Part shown: one piece after another, positions 11,840-21,200 of the stretch
Layout of the letters: every line of letters begins with the position of its first letter
Position numbering within the stretch: position 1 is the first letter of the stretch
DNA from: Molossus alvarezi
Lineage: Eukaryota; Chordata; Mammalia; Chiroptera; Molossidae
NCBI GenBank assembly: GCA_037176705.1
Contig: CM073907.1
Span: forward strand, 16,151,001-16,215,000
DNA: 64,000 nt
Direction: 5' to 3'
Notes under the pieces: generated by a model
What the model saw: only the letters and a program-made list of their open reading frames with translations
What the model was told of the DNA's origin: nothing
The model's database searches: none
Program-made: the position numbers and the translations under genes

Positions 11840-14020
11840 AAAAAATTGCAAAAAATAAGTACATATCAATTATCACGTTAAATGTACATGCTTTGAATGC
11901 CCTGATAGAAAGACATAGAGTAGATGATACGGTAATTGATCAAACAAAGCTGGGGATGGGGCAGGGAGGGAAAGGGGAATAGGGTGTCAGTGGGGGGAAA
12001 ATGGGAAATATCTGTAACTAACACAAATTAATAAATAATAAATTTTAAAAAAGACAAAGAGAAACCTGCCTCTTTGAAAAATAATCAATGAAACAAAGAG
12101 CTGATTTTTTGAAAAAATAAACAAGATTGATCAACTCTTAGCCAGACTCACCAAGAAACAAAAAGGGAGGACCCCCGTAATCAAAATCAGAAACATAACA
12201 GAAGAAGTAACAACTGATACCACAGAAATACCAAGGATAATAAACATACTACAAACCATTATATGCCAATAAATTGGACTATCTAGGCAAAATCAACAAA
12301 TTTCTAGAAACAAAGTCTCCCAAAACTGAACCAGGAAAAGACAGAAAACTTAAACAAACCAATGACAACTAAGGAAATTGAAGATATAATCAAGAAACTT
12401 CCAGCAAAGAAAACCCCAGGCATAGATGGCTTCATCGGGAGTTTTATCAAACATTCAAAGAAGATCTAACCCCCATTCTTCTCAAACTATTCTAAGAAAA
12501 TTTCAAGAAGACAAAAGACTTCCAAACTCATTGTATGAATCCAGCATAATATAAATTCCAAAACCAGATAGAGACACTACAAAAAAAGATGACTACAGGC
12601 CAATATCCCTGATGAACACAGATGCCAAAATCCTTCACAAAATCTCAGCAAATCGGATCCAGCAATACATCAAAAAAATTATTCATCATGACCAAGTGGG
12701 ATACACTTCAAAGAAGCAAGGATGGTGCAATATTTCCACATTAATAAATGTGACACAACACAAACAAAATAAAAGATAAAACCCATAAGATCATATCAAT
12801 AAATGCTAAAAAAAAAAAAAAAAGTATTCTACAAAATCCAGCACAGACCTAGAACAAAAGTTTATATGGAATGAAGAATGACCCCTAAATGCCCTAGTAA
12901 CCTTCAAAATTAAGTACAACGTAGGAGGGATCATAATACCAGGTATCAGATTATTCTACAAAGCCACTGTAATCAAAACACCCTGGTACTAGCACAAGAA
13001 CAGGCATATAGATCAATGGACAGAACAGAGAACCCATAAATTGACCCAAATTATTATCCTCAATTAATACTGGACAAGATGGGAAGAGCATAGAGTGGAG
13101 TAAAAACAGCCTTTTCAATAAACGGTGCTGTAAAAATTGGACAGTTACTTGCAAAACCATGAAACTAGACCACGAACATACACGATACACAGGAATAGAC
13201 TCAAGATGGATAAATGGCCTACATGTGACTTGTGAATTTATAAAAATTGTAGAAGAAAATATAGGCAACAAAATTGCAGACATTACACAAAGCAAAATTT
13301 TCATGGTCACAATGCCTAAGGCAAGGGAAACAAAGAAAAGAATAAACACATAGGACTAAAAAGCTTCTGCACAGCAAAAGAAACAAACATCAGTGTGGAA
13401 AGAGAACCCGCTATATGAAAGAGAATAACTGCCTACAATACATCAGATAAGTAGTTAATTTAAAGTATGTATTGCATCCTCATACACCTCAACAAAAGGA
13501 AGACAAAGAATCCATTTTAAAAATGGGCGGAGGACCTAACTTAACTAGACCCTTATCCCAACAGGACATACAAATGGCCACGGGACATATGAAAAAATGT
13601 TCAACGTCACTAATCATCAGAAAGAGGCAAATTAAAACAACTAGGAGGTATCACCTCTCACCTGTTAGAATGGCTGCCATCAACAAATCATCAAACAACA
13701 TGTGCTGACCAGGATGTGGAGAACAGGGGACCCTAGCACACTGCTGGTGGGAATGCAGACTGGTACAGTCACTATGGAAAACAATATGGTGTTTCCTCAA
13801 AAAATTAAAAATCTAACTGCCATTTTACCCAGTGATCTCACTTCTAGCATTATATCCGAGGAATCCTAAAACACCAATCAGAAAGAATGTATGTGCCCCT
13901 ATGTACATAGCAGCACTACTTACAATTACTGAGACCTGGAAACAGCCCAAGGGTCCATCAATAAATAAGTGGATAAAAAAGTGGTGGTAGGTATACACAA
14001 TGGAGTACTATGCAGCTGTA
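11840..14020 (+). pseudogene. L1 ORF2 pseudogene, rearranged
   Basis: Decayed ORF2. The endonuclease start at about 11840-11950 (ACATTAAATGTACATGCTTT region) runs into a block of L1 3' UTR-like sequence at 11950-12050. ORF2 resumes at about 12075 with ATCAATGAAACAAAGAGCTG. The RT core at 12360-12780 includes a GIDGFIGSF-like stretch where the family reads GPDGFTGEF. About 0.8 kb containing the catalytic FADD block is missing at 12780-12850. The C-terminal part to about 14020 follows, with frameshifts. Confidence 0.8.
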
Positions 14021-14544
14021 AAAAGGTCTCCTGTCCTTTAAGACAACATAGAGGAACCTAGACAATATTATCCAAAGTGAAACAATTCAATCATAGAAAG
14101 AGAGATATCACATGATCTCACTTATTTTTGCAATATAATGAACAAAACTACCTGATGAAGAAAACAGACCTATAGACATAGAATTAGGGTAAAGGCTGAT
14201 AAACCTCAGAAGAAGGTGGGAGGATAAACCACAGAACTCATATGCAGGTTCCACAACAATGCTTGGGGGTGGGGGACTGGGAGGAGGATGTCAACGGGGA
14301 ACAAAGGAGAAACATTTCTAACAACAAAATTAGATTAAAAGAATAATAAAGTTCCACAGTACCTGCCCAGTAAAAATAGTCACAGGAATAAAGTGTAGCA
14401 TAGGGAATACAGTCAATAATATCAGAATGACTATGTCTGGTACAAGATGGGTATATAAATACCTCATCACTTCGACATACACCTTAAACTAACATGATAT
14501 TGTATGTCAACATTAAATGAAAAATTAAAAAAAATAAAGAATGT

Positions 14545-15205
14545 CTCACACACACCCCCCGCACCCAAGAGACCACATGAAAATCTGGGCTGCCAGCCTG
14601 GGGGTCGCTGACGGCTGGGATCCAGGGCTGTGTGTGGAGTGGCCCAGCTGCAGGGCCCATAACTAGGGCTCTGCACCCTCTCCCTCGGGGCCAGGACAGG
14701 GGACCCCAAGGCCCGTGCCACACCCGGCCGTGGGCCCGGACTCCAGTGGAGGGAGGAGGGGCGGCGGCAGGGTGAGGTCCAGCTGTCCCGGGGGTGCGCA
14801 TACCAGCTCTCTGCCCCAGCACCTGTGACCCCCAAGCCCTCACCACCACTGTTCCTGAACCCACCTCGCTTACCTGGCTCCCACTCCAGCCTCAGCCTGG
14901 GCGCAGCCTCCACTGCCAGAGGAAGGTAGGTCTTGTCTGCAGGCTTCTCTCCAAGAACAAAATGGCGGCTCCTTGTCCAAGATGGAGTCCATGCCAAAGG
15001 CATGGCCTGTGGGTGGGGACATGCATGGGGCAGCGGGCGGGGCCAGGAGCTGGGTCTGCAGAAGTACCTGTCTGTGGGCTGTGCACATGGCCAACCCAGA
15101 GAGGTGCAGCTCTATCCTGCTGGAGACTGGGGAGGTGGGCTGACTGAGCCTCTGGGCCCCAGGAATGCTGCCAGACTTGTGTGGATGACAGATATGTGGG
15201 CTCAA
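14545..15205. other. GC-rich block of unknown origin with a YY1-like box
   Basis: About 660 bp of markedly GC-rich DNA wedged between the A-rich tail of one L1 and a T-rich run. It contains CAAAATGGCGGCTCC at about 14958-14972, a YY1-type motif, and CCAAGATGGAGTCC just after it. There are also several CpG-containing runs, for example near 14725-14805. Open frames of 110-178 codons on both strands look like by-products of high GC: they overlap each other and have no recognisable domain. It could be an LTR, an L1-type promoter, or a captured CpG-island fragment. I cannot assign it. Confidence 0.45.
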
Positions 15206-15420
15206 GTTTTTTTTATTTTTTTTTAATTAATTTTTTTGAGAAATTCTACCTGCCTTCTGTGGATGCCTCATACTCTCTCAGGTCTAACTCAAAATGAGTT
15301 TTTGTTAAGGTCCTCAAAATGTTTCTTTCTCTTACAATGCTTCTCCCATCTCAGTTCATTTATAAATATATATAGCATTCCCTAAATAATCATATTTCAT
15401 ACAGAGACTATTCATACACA
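15206..15420 (-). other. T-run plus unassigned 185 bp, possible retrocopy tail
   Basis: A T-rich run at 15206-15235 followed by 185 bp of AT-rich sequence that I do not recognise, ending where L1 sequence begins at 15421. Read on the minus strand it would be a short sequence ending in an A-rich tail. That is compatible with a truncated retrocopy of a 3' UTR, but nothing identifies a source. Confidence 0.25.
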
Positions 15421-15720
15421 GGGTCAAATGGCAGTTCAATTTTTAAATTTTGAGGAAACACCACATTGTTTTCCATAGTGGTTGCACCTGTCTGCATTCC
15501 CACCAGCAGTGTACTAGATAGAGAGCCTTTTCTCAACACCCTCATCAGCACTTGATTTTTGATAATTTATTGATGGCAGCCATTCTGGTAGGTGTGAGGT
15601 GATAACTCATAGTTTTAATTTACACCTCTCTGATGATTAGTGACATTGAACATTTTTTCATATATGTTTGGCCATTTGTATGTCCTGTTTGGAAAGTGTC
15701 TATTTAGATCCTCTGGCTAC
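15421..15720 (-). mobile_element. L1 fragment (ORF2 3' part)
   Basis: Minus-strand L1 collinear with about 37633-37935: GGGTCAAATGGCAGTTCAAT at 15421, ATTGTTTTCCATAGTGGTTG, then GCCATTTGTATGTCCTGTTT near 15672. It is cut off at about 15720 by the T-rich 3' tail of a second L1, so it is the older target of that insertion. Confidence 0.85.
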
Positions 15721-15974
15721 TTTTTTTTTCTTTTTTTTTCCCATTAATTAATTAATTTATTTTTGTTACAGATGTTTCTCCACACCCCCCCCACTCATTC
15801 CCCCTCTCCCTTTCTCCCTGCCCTGCCTCCAGCTTTGTTGATCATGTTTATTTTTCATGCATACATGCAAATAAGATCTGTGGTTTATCTCTCCCCCACC
15901 ACACCCTCTTCAGGGGATTGCCTGTCTGTACCCCAATTCCATGTCTCTGGGACTGATCCATTCCTCAGACTGTT

Positions 15975-17766
15975 ATGTTTATTATATTTTACAAATAAGT
16001 GAGATCATACGAAATTTGTATTTCTCTGTTTGGCTTCTTTCCTTAGGATAATACTTCCCAAGTCCCTCCATGTCATCTCAAAGGATAAGAGATCTCTCTT
16101 TATTATACCTGCACAGTGCTCCATTTTGTATGTGTACCACAGCTTTTTTATCCATGCATCTACTAATGGGCATTTGGGTTGTTTCTAGATCTTAGCTATT
16201 GTAAATACTGCTGCTACAAACATGGGGGTACATATTTTTTTCTGATTGAGGATTTAGCCTTTTTAGGGTATATTTTCAGAAGTGGGTTCACTGGGTAAAA
16301 TGCAAGTTCAATTTAAATTTTTTGAGGTAACACCATATTGTTTTCCATAGTGGTTGCACCAGTCAGCATTTCCACCATCAGTGTACTAGAGTCCCCTTTC
16401 CTCCACACCCTCGCCAATACTTATTATTTGATGATTTTGTTGATGGCAGCCATTCTGACAGGTGTGAGGTGATACCTCATTGTTGTTTGAATTTGCATGT
16501 CTCTGATGATGAATGATGAGTATTTCTTCATATGTCTCTTAGCCATTTGTATGTCCTGTTTGCAGAGGTGTCTATTTGGTTCCTCTGGCCATTTTTTAAG
16601 TGGGTTCTTTGGGTTTTTTTTGTTGTTGTTGAGTTGCATGAGCACTCTACATATATTGGTAATTAACCCTTTATCTGATATATCATTGGCAGTTATGCTC
16701 TCCCATACAGTGGATTGCCTTTCCAATTTGATGATTGTTCATTTTGCGGTGCAGAAGCTTTTGAGTTTGATGTATTCCCATGTGTCCATTTTCTTCTTCG
16801 TTTCTGTTGCCTTTGGTGATGTATCAGTGAAAATTCTGCTGTGTATGATGTCTGAAATTTTGTTGCCTACAGTTTCTTCTAGGATTTTTATGGATTCATG
16901 AGTCTTCATGTAAGTCTTTTATCCATTTTGAGTTTATTTTTGTGTATGGTTTAAGGTGAAGTCTAGTTTCATTTTTTTTTTTTTTTGTATGTAGCTGTCC
17001 AATTTTTCCAACACCATTTATTAAAGAGGCTGTCTTTACTCCACTGTATGCACTTGCCACCTTTGTCAAATATAAATTAAGTATATTGCCTTGGGTCCAT
17101 TTCTGGGTTCTCTCTTCTGTTCCTCTGGTCTATATGTCTGTTCTTGTGCCAGTACCAGGCTGTTTTGCTTACAGAGGCTTTGTAGTATAACCTGAAATCT
17201 GATCATGTGATCCCTCCAAATTTGTTCTTCTTTTCCATGAATGCTGTGGCTATTCGAGGTCTTTTTTGGTTGGTTCCATGTGAACTTTTGAAGTATTTGT
17301 TCTAGTTCTGTAAAGTATGTCATTGTTATTTTTATGGGAATTGCATTGAATCTATAGATGGCTTTGGGTTATATGGACATTTTAATGATGTTAATTCTTC
17401 CAATCCATGAACAAGGTATGTGCTTCCACTTTTTGATACCTTTCTCTATTTCTTTTTTCAATGTCCTGTAGTTTTCTGTGAATAGGTCCTTTATTTATTT
17501 CCTTCAATTTATTGCTTGGTATCCTAGTTTTTTTTGCCACGATGGTTAATAAGATTGTTTTTTTAGTTTCTTTTTATGTGAGTTCATCGTGGTGTATAAA
17601 AATGCAATCAATTTCTTGACATTATTTTTGTACCCTGCTACTTTGCCAAATACATATATTAAGTCTTGTAAATTTTTGACGGAGTCTTTGGGGTTTTCTA
17701 TGTAGAGTATCATGTCATCTGCAAATAGTGACAGTTTCGCTTTTTCTTTTTTTCCAATTTGAATCC

Positions 17767-17797
<31 letters not shown>

Positions 17798-18206
17798 TTC
17801 TCACCCATGGACATTTTTCCATTTTTTGTTCAGGTAGAGTGGGAGGGAGAGAGAGGAACAGAGAGAGAGAGAGAAACATCGATATTAAAGGAACACATAG
17901 AGTGGTTGCCACCCACACAACCGACCAGGGCCTGGGACAAACTGCAACCGAGGCACACGCCCTTAGCAGGGACCGAACCCTGGTCTCTCAGGACCGCAGG
18001 CCAACACACTAACTGCTGAGCCAAACCGGCCAGGGCGGATCCCTTTTATTTTTTATTTCTGTCTGATTGCTGTGTTTAAGACTTCTAGTACAATGTTAAA
18101 TAATACTGGCAAAAGTAGGCATCCTTCTCTTGTTTCTGTTCTTAAGGGAAATGATTTTATTTGTTTCCCATTGTGTATGATGTTTGCTGTAGGACTTTCA
18201 TATATG
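15975..18206 (-). pseudogene. Truncated L1 ORF2 pseudogene
   Basis: C-terminal half of ORF2 only: the endonuclease and most of the RT domain are missing because the element ends at the array junction. Short open stretches survive, for example 16424-16726 with [12 protein letters not shown] and the region upstream of the zinc knuckle. Frameshifts and the SINE insertion make it non-functional. Confidence 0.8.
17768..18036 (-). mobile_element. Ves-type SINE inside L1
   Basis: tRNA-derived bat SINE, minus strand. The (TTTA)n tail is at 17768-17796. The body contains GACATTTTTCCATTTTTTGT and a GA-rich tract. The tRNA-like head ends TGAGCCAAACCGGCCAGGGC at about 18017-18036. Flanking L1 sequence resumes as GGATCCCTTTTATTTT, close to the GAATCCTATTTATTTA before the insertion, so the target-site duplication is approximate. 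Confidence 0.9.
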
Positions 18207-21200
18207 GCAACCCAGTAGATTTCACGGGTAACTGGTTGACACAATACCTTCTGGGTTTCACAGGCCTCTCTGGTGCTTTGGCAGCCCACAGGCTCCATGG
18301 GCTGTCCCTACTGGGTCACACAGGTCTCTAAGGTATTTTAGCACCCCACAGTCTTCACAAGTAACTAGATCACGCAATCCCTGCTGGGTCACAGAGACTT
18401 CTCTGGTACTTCAACACCCCACAGTCTTCCTGGGCAACTAGATAGCGCAGTCATGTCTGGGTCCCACAGGCCTCTCTGGTGTTTTAGCACCACAAAGTTC
18501 CTGTGGGTAACTAGATCTCACAGCCCCTGCTGGGTCAGGCAGTTCCACTGGGGCTTCAGCACCCTGCAGGTCCCGCAGGAAATTGGATGGCCCAGTCCCT
18601 GCTGTGTTGCACAGCCACTCTGGTGCTTCAGCACCCTGCAGGTTCAATGGTAACTAGATTTTGCAGTCCCTGCTTGGTGCACAGGCCTCTCTGGTGTTTT
18701 AGCACCCCACAGTTCCCTCGGGTAACTTGAACTCAGTCCCTGATGGGTCCCGCAGGCCTCTGGTGCTTCAGCACTCTGTTGGTCCTGTAAGAAATTTAAT
18801 GGCACGATTCTAGTTTGGTCTCAAGGCCTCTCTGGTGCTTCAGCACACCATAGGTCCTGCGTTTAACTGGATGGCACAGTCCCTGCTCAGTTGCTCTGGC
18901 CTCTCTGGACCTTCACACTCCACAGGACATTTGGGTAACTAGATTGCGCAGTCCCTGATGGGTCGGACAGGCTTCTCTGGTGCTTTAGCAACCTGTAGTC
19001 CCCGCCGGTAACTAGATCACACAGTCCCTCCTGGTTCGAGCAAGCCACTGGTGCTACAGCACCCTGTGAATCCTGAGGGAATTTGGATGGCACAGTGCCT
19101 GCTGAGGTGCACAGGACTGTCTGGTGCTTAAGCACCCGACAGGTCCCATTGGGAACTAGTTCCTGCAGTCCCTGCTGAGTCACACAGGCTTCTCTGGTGT
19201 TTTAGCACCCTGCCTTTCTCGCGAGTAACTACTTCTCACAGTCCCTGCTGGGTCGCCCAGGCCTCTCTGGTGCTTCAGCACCCCAAAGGTCCTGCAGGTA
19301 ATTGAATGCCACATTCCCTGATAGGTCGCACAGGCCTCTCTGCTTCTTCAGCTCCCTGAACCCTTCAAGAGTAACTAGATGGCACATTCCTTGCTGGGTT
19401 GCGTAGGCCTTTTAGGTGCTTCAATAGCATGCCATCCCAGTGGGTACCTAGATTATACAGTACTTTCTGGATTGCCCCAGCCTCTCTGGTGCTTCAGCAC
19501 CCCGCAGGTCCCATGGGTAACTAGATGGCACAGTCCCTGATTTGTTCACAGGCCTCTCCAGTGTTTCAGCACAATGTAGGTCCCATGGGTAACGAGTTCG
19601 CACAGTTCCTGCTAGGTCGCACATGCCTGTGGTGTTCAGCAGCCTGCAGACCCATAGGTAACTAGGTCGGGCTGTGTCTTCTGAGAGCAAAGGACTATCT
19701 GGTGTTTTAGCAGTCAGCAGGTCGCTATGGTAACCAGATGGCACAGTCCCTGCTCGGTAATGCAGATTCTGGTTTTTCAGCCCCTTGCAGGATTATGGGT
19801 AACTAGATCACATAGTCTCTGTTGGGTCACACAGGCCTCTTTGGTGCTTCAGCATCCCATGGACCTCATGGGTAACTAGATCGTGCAGTCCCTACTGGGT
19901 TGCACAAACCTCTCCCGAGCTTCAGCATCTTACAGGTCATCTGGGAAACTGGATGGCACAGTACCTGCTGGGTTGCACAGGCCTTTTTGATGCTTCAGCT
20001 GCATGCAGGCCCAGTGGGTACCTGGATCATGCAGTCCCTGGTGTTTTGCACTGGCCTCTGGTGCTTCAGCACCCCACAGAATCTGTGGGTAACTAGATGG
20101 AACCACCACTGATTGGTGCACAGGCCTCTTTGGTGTATTGGCACCCTGCAGGTCCCATGAGTAATTATTTCACACAGTCCCTGCTAGGTCCCACAGAACT
20201 CTGGTGCTTCAGCACCCTGCAGACCCATGGGTAACTAGGTCAGGGAGTGTCTGCTGAGAGCAAAGACCTCTCTGGTGTTTTAGCTGTCCGCAGGTCTCGT
20301 GGGTAACTAGATTATGCAGTCCCTGCTGGGTCTTACAGGACTATTTGGTGTTTTGGCAGCACGCAGTTCCCACATGTAACTGGATGGCACAGTCCCTGCT
20401 GTGTTGCACAGGGCTCTATGGTGCTTCAGCACACCAACAGCCTCATGGGAAACTAGATTGTGCAATGTCTGCTGGGTTGCACAGGCCTCTCTAGTGGTTC
20501 TGCAGCTCATAAGTTGCGCGGGCTATTGGATGGCACAGTCCCTGCTAGGTTGCACCGGCTTTTCTGGAGCTTTAGCAGCTTGCAGGTTTTGCTGGTAAAT
20601 GGATGGCACTGTTTCTGCTGGGCCCCACAGAACTCTCTGGTGTTTCAGCACCTCGCAGGTCCCATGGGTAACTGGATGGCACAATCCCTTGTAGGTCGCA
20701 CAGGCCTCTCTGGTGCTTCAGCACCCCACAGTTCCTGTGCATAATTGGATGGCACTGTCCATGGTAGGTCACTCAGGTGTCTCTGGTGCTTCAGCACATC
20801 TCAGGTCCCAGGGGTAACTGCATGGTACAGTACATCCTGAGTTGTGCAGGCCATTTTTGTGCCTTAAGTACCCCACCAGCTCAGTGGGTACCTAGATCAT
20901 GCAGTTTGTTTTGGGTCACAGAGTACATTCTGCTGTTTTAGCACCCTGCATTTCCAATGGGCAACTAGATTGCACAGTCACTGCTGTGTCTCGCAGGCCT
21001 CTGGTGCTTCAGCGCCCCACATATCCTGCGGGTAATTGGGTAGCCAGTCCCTGCTAGGTCACATTGCCCTCTCTGTTACTTTATCACGCCGGAGGTCCCA
21101 TTGGTAATTGGATGGCACTGTCCATGCTGAGTTCTGCAGGCCTCTCTTGTGTTTCAGCAATCCACAGGCCCCTTAGGTAACTAGATGGTGCAGTCCCTGC

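Larger units (their letters stand above)
9285..14540 (+). mobile_element. Rearranged L1 with long 5' UTR
   Basis: Plus-strand L1: long 5' UTR-like region (about 9285-10985), ORF1 remnant (about 10986-11795), rearranged ORF2 (about 11840-14020) and 3' UTR ending in an A-rich tail at about 14523-14540. The 3' end includes ACACCTTAAACTAACATGAT and TATTGTATGTCAACATTAAA, features of carnivore/bat-type L1 3' ends, and a related 3' end occurs at 57160-57240. The 5' part aligns with the reverse complement of 42080-42200 near 10770-10950 (AGAGGGAGCCACAAACAGCA). The L1 is inactive: many indels, an internal 3' UTR-like block at about 11950-12050, and an RT deletion near 12780-12850. The exact 5' start is uncertain. 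Confidence 0.75.
15722..18206 (-). mobile_element. L1 3' half, joined to tandem array
   Basis: Minus-strand L1 from a T-rich tail and 3' UTR (15722-15975) through the ORF2 C-terminal half to TTTCATATATGG at about 18196-18206, collinear with 37070-39250 of the full-length copy. A Ves-type SINE interrupts it at 17768-18036. At 18206 it stops abruptly in the RT-coding part and the 73-bp tandem array begins. Since the L1 is on the minus strand, the array lies on its 5' side. Confidence 0.85.

Noticed and set aside
14467..15205. Frames of 178 and 126 codons (minus) and 117 codons (plus) in the GC-rich block as genes.
   Set aside because: They overlap in several frames on both strands with no recognisable domain. 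High GC lowers stop frequency, and the longest starts inside L1 3' UTR sequence.
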